From positions 62,001-126,000 of the forward strand of contig CAMVNQ010000003.1 in NCBI GenBank assembly GCA_947168885.1: 64,000 nt of DNA. The letters are read 5' to 3'. Shown here piece by piece: positions 1-8,893 of this stretch (positions within the stretch are counted from its first letter, which is position 1; every line of letters begins with the position of its first letter). This DNA comes from an uncultured Clostridia bacterium. Its GTDB lineage: Bacteria > Bacillota > Clostridia > Oscillospirales > Ruminococcaceae. The position numbers and the translations under genes are program-made. Under the pieces are notes generated by a model. That model saw only the letters and a list, made by a program, of their open reading frames with translations, ran no database searches and was not told the DNA's origin.

Positions 1-162
1 GCGGGCGAGCTCGCCGAACGCGTTGACATAACACCCGCCAACCTCTCTATCCTCAAAAACAACAAAGCCAAAGCCGTGCGCTTCACGACACTCGAAGCGA
101 TTTGCCGTGAACTCGACTGTCAGCCCGGAGATATTCTCGAATTTGTGAAGGACGACAGGTGA
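1..162 (+). CDS. XRE-family HTH regulator, C-terminal part (cut by window edge)
   Basis: The first 53 codons form an open frame that ends in TGA. The segment reads like the second half of a short Cro/C1-type helix-turn-helix: a recognition helix region (PANLSILKN), then FTTLEAICRELDCQPGDILEF, which is the typical end of compact YozG-like regulators of about 65-75 residues. It would bind DNA as a dimer. The gap to the next gene is 4 bases, so it probably belongs to the same operon and may control it. The N-terminus lies outside the window, so the full length cannot be given. Confidence 0.8.
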   Translation, partial: AGELAERVDITPANLSILKNNKAKAVRFTTLEAICRELDCQPGDILEFVKDDR

Positions 163-166
163 GAAT

Positions 167-691
167 ATGCGCAAAACAGAGATTTTTACAGCCGTGATAT
201 TCTCTGCAATTATCTCGGTTCTGTTCGTGTCTGCGGTCTTTCTCGCCGACATCATATCCTACGGCAGCTTTGTCCTGTCGCTCGCATATATCATTATTGT
301 CGCAGCTCTGTACGGCTTCTGCCTTATAAGCAGGAACAAGATATTATGGCTGATAAAATGGGGAGCTTCCCTCCCGATGTCATACGTCGTGTTACGTTAT
401 TTTCAGGTGTACCATTACACCATAAGAGCGCTAAACTGGGCATTTCCCGACTACGGCAGACAGACAGCCGGCGGCGCGTTCTCAATGGTCGGTCTGTTTT
501 ACTTACTCGCGTTTTTCTGCGCGGTAAGCGGTATTGCCGCTATGTTCGTCAGACCGAAAAGCTTTGATAAATTCGGCAAGATGCAGCTAATCATCGCACT
601 TACCGCTGCGGGAGCCGCGATAGCCGCTGTTCTGATACTTGAACGGCAGTTCCCGCCGTATGAGTACATCGAAGCGTATATCAACAGTTAG
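167..691 (+). CDS. Polytopic membrane protein of unknown function
   Basis: This 174-residue protein is mostly hydrophobic, with about four to five membrane segments (around residues 8-30, 33-53, 60-78, 103-127 and 139-158) and a short C-terminal tail. I do not recognise the family. The ATG follows AGGTGAGA, 5 bases downstream, inside the end of the upstream regulator gene, so the two are translationally close. Small HTH regulator plus small membrane protein pairs are common in Firmicutes, but no function can be deduced from this sequence. Confidence 0.7.
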   Translation: MRKTEIFTAVIFSAIISVLFVSAVFLADIISYGSFVLSLAYIIIVAALYGFCLISRNKILWLIKWGASLPMSYVVLRYFQVYHYTIRALNWAFPDYGRQTAGGAFSMVGLFYLLAFFCAVSGIAAMFVRPKSFDKFGKMQLIIALTAAGAAIAAVLILERQFPPYEYIEAYINS

Positions 692-702
692 GGAGAATTA
701 AA

Positions 703-1101
703 ATGAAAGAAAAGAATAAACCGCTGCGCCGCCTTATAATAGGCGTGATCGCTGCGGCAGGTATTGCTGCGCTCTTTTTCTGGGTCACGCGCCCCAGAGT
801 CATCGACACGAGCGTGAACGGAGAGTACACCGCCGAGCTGCTTGCAGTCTCCGGTCCGGACTGGCCGTTCGGTTCACAGGACGGAAGGCTCATGCTGAAA
901 AAGGGGATATGGACTGTCTGTGCGCAGGACTTCACCCTGCACAACGACGGGAAAAGTATGGGTATATCAAACTGGTCGATCACGTGGGACGACGAGAAAG
1001 CGGTCGTCACGATAAACGGCGAGGAACAGCCCGACGCGGTGTATCATCTTTATTACAACGGTACTGCATTCAGAGTAAAAAGCGAAAAGGGAGTGAGATA
1101 A
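703..1101 (+). CDS. Membrane-anchored small extracytoplasmic protein, unknown
   Basis: The protein has 132 residues: a basic N-terminus (KEKNKPLRR), one transmembrane helix at about residues 11-29, and an outside domain of about 100 residues rich in beta-type residues, ending KSEKGVR. There is no lipobox cysteine, so it is probably a signal-anchored protein. The SD GGGAGA precedes the ATG. The TAA stop overlaps the ATG of the radical SAM gene by one base (TAATG), showing an operon. The family is not recognised. Confidence 0.7.
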   Translation: MKEKNKPLRRLIIGVIAAAGIAALFFWVTRPRVIDTSVNGEYTAELLAVSGPDWPFGSQDGRLMLKKGIWTVCAQDFTLHNDGKSMGISNWSITWDDEKAVVTINGEEQPDAVYHLYYNGTAFRVKSEKGVR

Positions 1102-2531
1102 TGTACATCAAACTTATACAGCCGAAAATGCGCCGCCGCCCTATGGACACGGACATAAAGCTTCACATGTCGCCGCCGCTCGGGCTGCTCACTATCGCGG
1201 CTATGCTCCGGAATGACCACAAGGTCGTTATAGAGAACGAGAACATCGGGCGCATACATTTCGACGACAAGCCTGATATTGTCGGTATATCAGTGACCGT
1301 CGATACCCTTCCCCGCGCTATGGAAATATCGGCGGAGTTCCGAAGCCGCGGGAGCATCGTTGTCGCCGGCGGCATACACATCACAACTGCGACTGCGTTC
1401 GTACCGAAGGACGCATTCGATGTGCTCTGTGTCGGAGCCGCCGAGGGTACATGGCTCGACATCGTCCGCGACGCACAGCGTGGGGAGCTGAAACCCGTTT
1501 ACCGCTGCCGGCATGACCTGTGCGGCGCGGAGATAGTCCCGCCAGCCTACGATATGCTCGAAAAAGGAGAGTACCTGTACTGCAACGTTGTCCACACGAG
1601 CCGCGGATGTCCGTTCCGCTGCGATTTCTGCTACAACAGCTCGTCCGAACGGCGGTACATCAGACGCGAGATACCCGATGTGGTAGCGGAGATAAAGTCG
1701 CTTGGCACCGATCACGTCATGTTCATCGACGACAATCTTGCGGGCGACCCGAAGTGGACACGGGAATTCCTGCACGCAATAATGCCGCTTGGTCTCAGGT
1801 GGCAGGCGGCAGTCTCGATAAATGCGGCGAAGGACGGCGAGCTTCTTGACCTGATGAAAGCGAGCGGCTGCCGGAGCTTGTTCATCGGCTTCGAGAGCAT
1901 CACGCCGGAGTCCGTCAGCGGAGTTCATAAGGTGCAGAACAGCGCTGCAGACTACGACGCGGCGGTCAGGGCTATACACGACCGCGGGATAATGATAAAC
2001 GCGAGTTTTGTTTTCGGACTTGACGGTGACACTCCGGCGACATTCGACGCGACACTCGACTGGATAGTGCGCAACAGAATAGAAACAGTAACGTCGCACA
2101 TTCTCACGCCCTACCCGGGAACTGTCCTGTATGAGCGCATGAAAGCGGACGGCCGCATAACGACCGACGATCTTTCGCTCTACAACACCGCGAACGTTGT
2201 GTTCAAGCCTGCCGGTATGACCCCGGAAGAGCTGTACAGCGGCTATATCAACATCTACAAGCGCATATACAGCCTGAAAAACATCATAAAACGACTTCCC
2301 GCCGCGAAAGACCAGCGCGCCGGTTATCTGCTCTTCAACCTGCTTTACCGGAAGTACGGAAAGCTCACCGACGTGCTCTGTAAAATTGTCTCGTATAGAT
2401 TAATTGGCAGGCTTGCGGAGATCTGGTCGGCGCTGTCTCAGCGTCGCTCACGCGCCGCGGTCTTCGCAGACGGCGCTGGGCTTACTCAGCCCAGACCCGA
2501 GGCAGGGCAAGCCCTGCACCTACAACTGTAA
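1101..2531 (+). CDS. B12-binding radical SAM protein
   Basis: The 476-residue protein has an N-terminal cobalamin-binding Rossmann-like part (about 1-135, with PPLGLLTIAAML and VGISVTVDTLPRA) and a radical SAM barrel (about 160-380). The [4Fe-4S] cysteines are C170, C174 and C177 in GCPFRCDFC. This is the architecture of the BchE/methyltransferase class; the substrate cannot be read from the sequence. I take the ATG at 1101 (SD GGGAG) rather than the open frame that extends upstream to 909, because the family starts at MYIKLIQP and 1101 overlaps the preceding stop. The last 40 or so residues look like translated intergenic repeat rather than protein (see findings). Confidence 0.85.
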   Translation: MYIKLIQPKMRRRPMDTDIKLHMSPPLGLLTIAAMLRNDHKVVIENENIGRIHFDDKPDIVGISVTVDTLPRAMEISAEFRSRGSIVVAGGIHITTATAFVPKDAFDVLCVGAAEGTWLDIVRDAQRGELKPVYRCRHDLCGAEIVPPAYDMLEKGEYLYCNVVHTSRGCPFRCDFCYNSSSERRYIRREIPDVVAEIKSLGTDHVMFIDDNLAGDPKWTREFLHAIMPLGLRWQAAVSINAAKDGELLDLMKASGCRSLFIGFESITPESVSGVHKVQNSAADYDAAVRAIHDRGIMINASFVFGLDGDTPATFDATLDWIVRNRIETVTSHILTPYPGTVLYERMKADGRITTDDLSLYNTANVVFKPAGMTPEELYSGYINIYKRIYSLKNIIKRLPAAKDQRAGYLLFNLLYRKYGKLTDVLCKIVSYRLIGRLAEIWSALSQRRSRAAVFADGAGLTQPRPEAGQALHLQL

Positions 2532-2552
2532 CGCAGAAACTCATAAATACAT

Positions 2553-2588
2553 AACAGACCGATAGAACCATCTACCGGTCTGTTTTGT
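2553..2588 (+). terminator. Rho-independent terminator after the radical SAM gene
   Basis: A stem AACAGACCG / CGGTCTGTT with inner AGA/TCT pairing is followed by TTTTG. It sits 22 bases after the stop. The left arm is identical over 17 bases to the terminator after hisI near 53670. Confidence 0.8.
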
Positions 2589-2639
2589 GTTCTTTAAGTT
2601 TCGTCACGATTCAGATACGTCGCCGAACGGCGACACAAC

Positions 2640-2672
2640 AATTCTTAATCCTTAATTCTTAATTCTTAATTT
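2640..2672. repeat. AATTCTTAAT short tandem repeat
   Basis: Three to four near-identical copies of a unit resembling AATTCTTAA lie head to tail just downstream (on the minus strand) of the DUF5610-like gene. Microrepeats of this type are frequent in intergenic regions of gut Clostridia; no function is implied. Confidence 0.7.
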
Positions 2673-2674
2673 GC

Positions 2675-3364
2675 TTAGTTCGCTTGCGCCACAGCAGCAG
2701 CGTCGTTGCCTGTGGATGCGAGCTCGTTTGCCCAGTCATCGAAACCTTTCTGAACACGGTCGTAAGTCTCATAGCTTACCTTGGGGAGATTTCCCTTTCC
2801 GCCGAAGAATTTCTCGGACTCGGTGAAGCCCTGCTCAAAAGCGTCTTTGAGGGTGTTGAACTTCGTCTCGTCGCCGTCTGCGAGGGATTTCGCAAAGTCG
2901 AGGATACGATTCGCCGTCTTTTCAACGCCCCAGTAATCTTCCTCGTGCTCTTCTTCGTCGAACGAGCTAAGTATTTCCTCAAGCTCCTTCATAGCGTCGG
3001 TCTTGTTTGCATCCTTATACTGACCCTCGAACATCTGACGGACATAGTCCTTCATACCTTCGTTCTTCAGCTGAAGAGCGCTCTTGTTCTGCGGGACAGA
3101 CTCATTCTGCTTTACCTTCTGCTGCTGTGCATTGGCTTCATGGTTGCTGTCGGGGTCGGTGCCGCTGTTGGTATTGCCGCTGCGGTTATCGGTAACGGTC
3201 GCCTTGGTGTATGCGGGAGTGAACGACGCGCTTCCCTGGACGAATCTGTCGGTACTGTCCGCGGCAAGTGTCGAAGTCTTCTTCTCCGAGACCTGCTCGG
3301 CGGATTTCGGCTGTGTCGCGTAAGTCAGCGACGACTGTTCCATTACTCTGCCTACACTAATCAT
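2675..3364 (-). CDS. Protein resembling DUF5610, last gene of the chemotaxis operon
   Basis: This 229-residue soluble protein has a long disordered, Ser/Thr/Gln/Asn-rich N-terminal half (1-110) and a folded acidic helical C-terminal half. The segment NRILDFAKSLADGDETKF..DAFEQGF, then the glycine-rich FFGGKGNLP and YDRVQKGFDDW, resembles the DUF5610 pattern found next to flagellar genes in other bacteria; this match is from memory. It starts 5 bases after the gtrA-like stop, with the SD AAAGGAGC inside the end of that gene, so it is cotranscribed with cheB. A flagellar or chemotaxis accessory role is inference. Confidence 0.6.
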   Translation of the reverse strand: MISVGRVMEQSSLTYATQPKSAEQVSEKKTSTLAADSTDRFVQGSASFTPAYTKATVTDNRSGNTNSGTDPDSNHEANAQQQKVKQNESVPQNKSALQLKNEGMKDYVRQMFEGQYKDANKTDAMKELEEILSSFDEEEHEEDYWGVEKTANRILDFAKSLADGDETKFNTLKDAFEQGFTESEKFFGGKGNLPKVSYETYDRVQKGFDDWANELASTGNDAAAVAQAN

Positions 3365-3369
3365 ATTGA

Positions 3370-3975
3370 TCAGCTCCTTTCGCTGTCATTTTCAAAAGCT
3401 TCGCCTGCATTTATTATATCGTCCGTTTTGTCCGGAACTTTAGCATTTCCGGAAGATTTTTCGGGTATTTTTTTCTGTCGGTAAGCCCAGAACTTGTTTA
3501 TAACGAAGTTTATAGGCACTACGACAAAGATATTGATTATCGGACCCATTATGCCCGAAAGCGTTTCGGCGGTGAATTCCTTTGGCTGAATGCCCACTAT
3601 GCCGGTGACTGCGTTAATGATGTCGCCAACGAATCCGAAATACTGACCGATATTGGTAACATCCACCCACACCCAGAGCAGCAGCGAGTTCAGGAAGAAC
3701 CCGAGCAGATATGAAGCGTACGTTTTAAGGAGCACCTGCCACCACACGCGCTTCTGCTTCGTTTCGTCCTCTTTGAAGACAAAACGGCTGCCCCAAAACC
3801 ACGCGTTCAGAACGCTTATGATAAAACCGAGCGCATTTGCTATCAGATACGGAACGCCTATCGAGAAGAATATCAGATAGACGATATAGTTCACGAGCGT
3901 ATTTGACACGCCGACGATACCGAACTTAATGAACTGGATAACAGATGCGCGCTTTGTATTTTTCTTTTTTTCCAC
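3370..3975 (-). CDS. GtrA-like four-helix membrane protein
   Basis: The 201-residue protein has four hydrophobic helices (about 13-33, 37-58, 81-104 and 138-160). The N-terminal pattern FIKFGIVGVSNTLVNYIVY is diagnostic of the GtrA family, proteins thought to help flip polyprenyl-linked sugars across the membrane for surface glycosylation. A long charged C-terminal tail (PEKSSGNAKVPDKTDD) follows the last helix. It begins with GTG one base after the cheB stop. GtrA proteins usually sit beside glycosyltransferases, so a place in a che operon is unusual; glycosylation of flagellin or another surface protein would be one explanation, not shown here. Confidence 0.85.
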   Translation of the reverse strand: MEKKKNTKRASVIQFIKFGIVGVSNTLVNYIVYLIFFSIGVPYLIANALGFIISVLNAWFWGSRFVFKEDETKQKRVWWQVLLKTYASYLLGFFLNSLLLWVWVDVTNIGQYFGFVGDIINAVTGIVGIQPKEFTAETLSGIMGPIINIFVVVPINFVINKFWAYRQKKIPEKSSGNAKVPDKTDDIINAGEAFENDSERS

Positions 3976-3976
3976 T

Positions 3977-4999
3977 TTACCTGACCTTGGAGATTATTTC
4001 CTCCGCGATTCTGTCGAGCGGCAGCTGCTTCATTACAGCGCCGTTCTTGAATGCCACGCACGGCATTCCGTAAACGACACAGCTCGCTTCGTCCTGTCCG
4101 ATAGTGTAAGCTCCCGCCTTGCGCATTTTGAGCAGTCCCTCTGCTCCGTCGGCGCCCATACCCGTAAGTATGGCACCAACCGCGTGGTTGCCCGCGTTCT
4201 CGGCAACGCTCTCGAAAAGGACATCAACGGACGGACAGTGTCCCGATACTTTCGCGCCCTGCTTGCTGCTTACATAGTAGCCGCGCGCGTCCTTCTGAAG
4301 CCGCAGATGATAACCGCCCGCGCCGATGATGATAAGTCCCGGGCGGAGCCTGTCGCCGTCCTCCGCTTCCTTGCAGTCCATCTTGCATATCCTGTTGAGC
4401 CGCTCTGCGTACATCTGTGTGAAGCCGGCAGGCATGTGCTGTACTATGACAACGGGAGGCGAATTTGCGGGAAGCTTCTTTACCACCTCGATGAGAGCTT
4501 CGGTTCCGCCCGTGCTCGCGCCGAGCGCTATTACCGAGTTAATGCGTCCGCCACTCGGAAGAACGAGTGATTTTGCCGGTACCGAGATAGGTCTTGTGGG
4601 AGCGTGTCTGACATTCGCTTTCGAGGAAAATCTGATTATCGAAGCAAGTCTCTCCGCGAACGCCGTCATTTCGGACGAGTTCTGTACAAGAGGCTTCTTC
4701 ATGAACTCCACCGCGCCCGCGCTTATCGCGTCAAATGCGCGTGTCGGAGAAGATGTTATTACAATGAACGGAACGCGCTTTTTGGGAAGGAACGATCTGA
4801 TAAAATCGATACCGTTCATTCCCGGCATCTCAACATCCATTGTAACGACATCAGGGTTGAGCCGCATTATCTTTTCTTCCGCTTCCACAGCGTTTGCGGC
4901 TGTATCTATAATATCTATATCATCAATCTTGGCAAACTCAGTTTTTATGATCGTCCGGAAAAGGATAGAATCATCAACTGTGAGCACTCTGATAGCCAT
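3977..4999 (-). CDS. cheB: Chemotaxis protein-glutamate methylesterase/deamidase CheB
   Basis: The protein has 340 residues. Residues 1-120 form a receiver domain with acidic residues D9/D10, phospho-acceptor D55 (VVTMDVEMPG) and conserved K101/K102. Residues about 153-338 are the methylesterase domain with the catalytic triad S162 (GASTGG), H188 (QHMP) and D284 (GMGADG). It removes methyl groups from chemoreceptor glutamates when phosphorylated by CheA, giving adaptation. It lies directly downstream of cheR in the same operon. The length and all catalytic residues are normal, so it should be active. Confidence 0.97.
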   Translation of the reverse strand: MAIRVLTVDDSILFRTIIKTEFAKIDDIDIIDTAANAVEAEEKIMRLNPDVVTMDVEMPGMNGIDFIRSFLPKKRVPFIVITSSPTRAFDAISAGAVEFMKKPLVQNSSEMTAFAERLASIIRFSSKANVRHAPTRPISVPAKSLVLPSGGRINSVIALGASTGGTEALIEVVKKLPANSPPVVIVQHMPAGFTQMYAERLNRICKMDCKEAEDGDRLRPGLIIIGAGGYHLRLQKDARGYYVSSKQGAKVSGHCPSVDVLFESVAENAGNHAVGAILTGMGADGAEGLLKMRKAGAYTIGQDEASCVVYGMPCVAFKNGAVMKQLPLDRIAEEIISKVR

Positions 5000-5042
5000 T
5001 CTGATGCACCCTTTCTTAATTCAATTGCCCGTGCTGCTGTTA

Positions 5043-5867
5043 TTATTTCAGCGGTTTTCTGTATATAGCGGGCTTTACATATTCATAATTCGTCGCGTCA
5101 CGCGGTATGCTTTCGGCATGACCGATAAAGAGGTATCCTCCGGGAGCGAGAACATCGTAGAATCTGTTCACAAGAGCGTTTTTGGTCTCCGCATCGAAAT
5201 AGATCATGACATTACGGCAGAAAATCAGATCAAACGGATGCTTCTTGAACGGTATCGGCTCCATAAGGTTGAACACCTTGTACACAACGCGCTTTTTAAG
5301 CTCGTCGTTCACTCTGTAGCAGTCATTCTCAAGCGGCACGAAATACTTCTTTATTACCTGGGGCGAGAGGTTCTTCATACTGTCGATATGATAAACGCCC
5401 TGCTGTGCCTTGGCAAGCACTTTTCTCGAAATATCGGTCGCGAGGATCTTGGTATCCCAGTTCGCAGCGTCCGCTCCGAAGAACTCCATCATCTCGATCT
5501 CGTTGGTGTAAGGCTCTTCGCCGCTGGAGCACGCCGCGCTCCAGATATAAATAGTCTTTGACTGCGCTTTCTTCTGCTTTATCTCGGGAAGCCACACATC
5601 CTTCATGAACGTATAGTGCTCGGGCTCACGGCGGAAATATGTATGGTTTGTCGTAAGCTTGTTGAGCAGGTTTACGACCTCTGTTCCGCTCGTATCAGCG
5701 AAAACCATATCAAGGAATGACGAATAATCCTTGAATCCTCGCTTTCCGAGCTCGTTTCCGAGTCTTCCTTCTATAAGCACACGTTTCTGCGAAAGATCGA
5801 TGCCATAGTTGTCGTGCACGAAACTTACAAGCCTGTTGAACTCGGCATCATTTATCTTTATCTGCAT
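5043..5867 (-). CDS. cheR: Chemotaxis protein methyltransferase CheR
   Basis: The 274-residue protein has an N-terminal helical CheR domain (about 1-75) and a SAM-dependent methyltransferase domain (about 80-270). Visible motifs are TYFRREPEHY, WSAACSSGEEPYT (SAM-binding loop), ILATDIS, and DLIFCRNVMIYFD. It methylates receptor glutamates, opposing CheB. The start has the SD GGTGAAG. It is separated from cheW by 87 bases that include a strong hairpin, which may tune expression of the downstream genes. Confidence 0.97.
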   Translation of the reverse strand: MQIKINDAEFNRLVSFVHDNYGIDLSQKRVLIEGRLGNELGKRGFKDYSSFLDMVFADTSGTEVVNLLNKLTTNHTYFRREPEHYTFMKDVWLPEIKQKKAQSKTIYIWSAACSSGEEPYTNEIEMMEFFGADAANWDTKILATDISRKVLAKAQQGVYHIDSMKNLSPQVIKKYFVPLENDCYRVNDELKKRVVYKVFNLMEPIPFKKHPFDLIFCRNVMIYFDAETKNALVNRFYDVLAPGGYLFIGHAESIPRDATNYEYVKPAIYRKPLK

Positions 5868-5920
5868 ATCAGCTTCACCGGTCCCCCGCAGGGACTGCTC
5901 CTTTTTCTGCTTTTTAGCAC

Positions 5921-5943
5921 GCGGTGCCGGGATCCGGCACCGC
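5921..5943 (-). terminator. Intercistronic hairpin between cheW and cheR
   Basis: A perfect 10-bp stem GCGGTGCCGG / CCGGCACCGC with a 3-base loop. No T-run follows on the minus strand, so it is more likely an mRNA-processing or attenuating hairpin than a full terminator. Confidence 0.55.
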
Positions 5944-5954
5944 GCTGCGTGATA

Positions 5955-6476
5955 TTATTCGTCTCCGAGGTACATATCGCCGTCGTAGATGAGCTTGGCG
6001 ACATCAAGAACGAGCTTTATGCCGTCCTGCATTTCAAGCAGGTACTTGATGAACTTGTTGTCGTTTACGCCGATACGGTCAGGCGAATTTGCTATGTTCT
6101 TCTGGTAAACGGGGAGTACGCCGATGACTTCATCAACGATAACGCCGACTGTAACGCCGCTTTCTTCGATGATTATAGTGTTCGTGCGCTCATTGTATTC
6201 CTTTTCTTCCTTGCCGAAGCGGCTTCTCATATCTATGACCGGAACGACCTTGCTTCGTACATTGATTATACCCTTTATGTAATAGGGTATGCCCGGAACT
6301 ACCGTGATATGCGGAACGCCGATAATTTCGATAACGCACGGTATCTCTATGCCATATACCTGATCGCCGATGAAGAACGTGAGGACTTTGGTTATCTCAC
6401 TTTCCTTCTCGTTCTTGGCGTTGAGATTCTTGCGCTTCATCTCTTCCTGCTTCGCAAATAATTCTTTTATATCCAT
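5955..6476 (-). CDS. cheW: Chemotaxis coupling protein CheW
   Basis: The 173-residue protein starts with a charged coiled helix (1-30, KQEEMKRKNLNAKNEKE) followed by the CheW beta-barrel domain (about 30-165): KVLTFFIGDQVYGIEI, PYYIKGIINVRSKVVPVIDMR and GVIVDEVIGVLPV are the family signatures. It bridges chemoreceptors and the P5 domain of CheA. The N-terminal extension of about 25 residues is somewhat longer than in classical CheW. Start: ATG after SD AAGGGAGG. It lies 15 bases downstream of cheA. Confidence 0.96.
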   Translation of the reverse strand: MDIKELFAKQEEMKRKNLNAKNEKESEITKVLTFFIGDQVYGIEIPCVIEIIGVPHITVVPGIPYYIKGIINVRSKVVPVIDMRSRFGKEEKEYNERTNTIIIEESGVTVGVIVDEVIGVLPVYQKNIANSPDRIGVNDNKFIKYLLEMQDGIKLVLDVAKLIYDGDMYLGDE

Positions 6477-6491
6477 TGTTTTAAGCCTCCC

Positions 6492-8624
6492 TTAACGCGA
6501 CCCGATAAGTGTGTTTACGTCGATTATGAGCGAAATGCTTCCGTCGCCCATGATCGTACAGCCGCTCAGTCCCTGACCCTTTATGTCGTACTGGGAAAGA
6601 TACTTCGGGAAAGGCTTTACAACGACCTGCTGCTCACCGATGAGCTTGTCCGCGAAGAGGCAGATGCCTCTGTTCTCGGACTCGATAAGAAGAACTATAC
6701 CGTCCTCGATGTCGTTTACGTCCGACGGGAGACCGAACTTCTCGTTGAGTCGGAGCATCGGGTAGCAGACACCGCGTATCATTATCATCTCGCCGCGTCT
6801 TGTGTCGTTGAGTATCTGCTCGTGCTTGACTATGAAGCTCTCCTTGATAACGGAGATCGGTACCGTGAACTCTGCGTCGCCGACCATGATCTCCATACCG
6901 TCAACGATAGCGAGCGTGAGCGGTATCTTGATGATGAACGATGTGCCCTCGCCCTTCTTGGACTCGACCGTGAGAGAGCCGCCCATCTTGCTGAGGTTCG
7001 ACTTTACAACGTCCATTCCGACGCCACGTCCCGAATACTCGGTAACGACATCGTTGGTGGAGAAGCCCGGGAGAAGGATCATGTTCTGTATCTCGCGCTC
7101 CGTATATTCGGAGATCGGCTTTGTGAGAAGGCCGTTGCGCTCTGCCTTGGATATTACCTTTTCGGTGTCTATGCCCTGTCCGTCATCGGAGATCGTGATA
7201 ACGACCTCACCGGAGCTCGACATAGCGGAGAGCTTTACGGTGCCCTTTGCAGGCTTTCCGCGTGCGACACGCTCTTCGGTTGTGTTCTCTATACCGTGGT
7301 CAACGGCATTTCTGACGAGATGCATGAGCGGGTCGTTGAGGTTATCTACGATAGACTTGTCAACTTCGGTGGTATCACCCTCGATAACGAGCTCTACATC
7401 CTTGTTGAGCTTGACCTTCATATCTCTTACTATTCTGTTCATCTTCTGGAAAGGACCGGTCAGAGGTACCATTCGTATGGACATTACCGTATCCTGAAGC
7501 TCGTCGGTAAGCTTGCGGAGCTCTCGTGCGGACTTCGTGAAGCTCTCAAGACGCAGGCCCTCAAGTTCGGGGTTGGAAATTACCATGGATTCGGTGGTTA
7601 TGATCTCACCGACAATATCGTGGAGCTGGTCGAGCTTCTGAAGGTTTACGCTGATAAGCGACTGCTTTCCGCCGCCGGAAGAAGCGGTGGGAGCCTTCTG
7701 TTCCGCAGCGGGAGCCTTGGGCTTTTCCGCGGGCTTGGGAGCCGCCTGTGCAGCAGCGGCAGCGGGAGCCGCCTGTGCAGCAGCAGCGGGAGCAGGAGCA
7801 GGCTGCGGCGCAGCAGCGGGAGCGGGCTCGGGAGCCTTCTCCTCTGCGGGAGCGGTTGTGTTGTCGATAACTTCATAGGACTGCACGTTGAGCGAACCCT
7901 CGATAGCGGAGAGTACCGCCTTTACGTCGGGCGCGCGGAACGAGAGCAGGAATCCGTTGTCGATGATGACGTTTGCCGAATCCTGGTTGGACTCGATGTC
8001 CTCGGGAACATATTTTACGATCTCAACGTCATCGACTGTCTCCTTAACGTTGTTTATAAGCATGAACGCTCTGATGTTCTCCATCTTGCAGCCGTCCTCG
8101 AAGAAAACGCGGACAGTCGTGCAGTCGGGAGCAACGTCTGCGGGAACAGCCGGAGCTGCACCGGCATCGGCTGCTCCGGCAGCCTCGGCAGCTTCCGCGC
8201 TGTCGAGCTCGCCCTTGAGCATCTTCGCGCCTTTCTCAAGCTTGCCGATCATCTCCGAGAAATCGGTAGCGGTGTAATCGTCGTCGTTCTGGATCATATC
8301 GATCTCAGCCTTGAAAAGATCGGACATCTGAAAAACGAGGTCATAAACAAAGCCGACATCGGTCATCTTTTCGGGAGCCTCACGGATAATGAAGAACATA
8401 TCCTCTCCCTTGTGGGCGAGCATCTGGAGGTTCTCAAAGCCCATCATCGCGGAAGATCCCTTGACAGTATGCATTATTCTGAAGATCTCGTTGATGTCTT
8501 CCTCCGTAAACTCGTTTGCCTTCTCTGTACGGAGAAGGATCTCGTCAAGCTGTTCAAGCAGAGCCGTTGTTTCAAAAATGTAAACATCGACCATTGCTTC
8601 CATTCCGGGTTCTACTTTAGCCAT
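6492..8624 (-). CDS. cheA: Chemotaxis histidine kinase CheA
   Basis: The 710-residue protein contains the HPt/P1 domain with phosphorylated H52 (IMHTVKGSS), a P2 CheY/CheB-docking region (about 170-260), an Ala/Pro/Glu-rich linker (about 265-330), P3 dimerisation helices, the P4 ATPase (N box LVRNAVDHGIE, G1 ISDDGQGI, G2 GRGVGMDVV) and the C-terminal CheW-like P5 domain. The frame stays open upstream to 8699, but the ATG at 8624 (MAKVEPGMEA) puts the HPt domain at the normal place. It is the first gene of cheA-W-R-B. No cheY, cheC or cheD is present in the window. Confidence 0.96.
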   Translation of the reverse strand: MAKVEPGMEAMVDVYIFETTALLEQLDEILLRTEKANEFTEEDINEIFRIMHTVKGSSAMMGFENLQMLAHKGEDMFFIIREAPEKMTDVGFVYDLVFQMSDLFKAEIDMIQNDDDYTATDFSEMIGKLEKGAKMLKGELDSAEAAEAAGAADAGAAPAVPADVAPDCTTVRVFFEDGCKMENIRAFMLINNVKETVDDVEIVKYVPEDIESNQDSANVIIDNGFLLSFRAPDVKAVLSAIEGSLNVQSYEVIDNTTAPAEEKAPEPAPAAAPQPAPAPAAAAQAAPAAAAAQAAPKPAEKPKAPAAEQKAPTASSGGGKQSLISVNLQKLDQLHDIVGEIITTESMVISNPELEGLRLESFTKSARELRKLTDELQDTVMSIRMVPLTGPFQKMNRIVRDMKVKLNKDVELVIEGDTTEVDKSIVDNLNDPLMHLVRNAVDHGIENTTEERVARGKPAKGTVKLSAMSSSGEVVITISDDGQGIDTEKVISKAERNGLLTKPISEYTEREIQNMILLPGFSTNDVVTEYSGRGVGMDVVKSNLSKMGGSLTVESKKGEGTSFIIKIPLTLAIVDGMEIMVGDAEFTVPISVIKESFIVKHEQILNDTRRGEMIMIRGVCYPMLRLNEKFGLPSDVNDIEDGIVLLIESENRGICLFADKLIGEQQVVVKPFPKYLSQYDIKGQGLSGCTIMGDGSISLIIDVNTLIGSR

Positions 8625-8812
8625 ATCCGTCCATTGCCTTTCCGCCCAAGCATTCCTTCGCAAGGGCTTTATATGTGATAAAATAGGTTTATATGTCAAA
8701 GCGAAGTTGCCTTCGCGTTATAGCCATTGTAATTCAGCACTTAATTTTTGTGACAAACAACAAACTTTTTCGTCAAGTGTCACGAAATTCATAGAAAATC
8801 AATAATTTTGGG

Positions 8813-8841
8813 TTGCAAAATGTAAAATTTTGTGATATTAT
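8813..8841 (+). promoter_or_regulatory. Sigma-A promoter for the FliK-like/FlhB-like pair
   Basis: The -35 TTGCAA (8813-8818), a 17-base spacer and -10 TATTAT (8836-8841) lie about 50 bases upstream of the ATG at 8894. It is not a sigma-28 type sequence. Confidence 0.7.
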
Positions 8842-8893
8842 ATTTTTAAAGGTATATGCGGCTGGATCTCAGCAAGGAAGGAATGATCTAAAG

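Noticed and set aside
6822-8678. 618-codon open frame antisense to cheA
   Set aside because: It is a shadow created by codon bias of cheA; the cheA frame contains every kinase motif and a start with correct context, while the antisense product resembles nothing.
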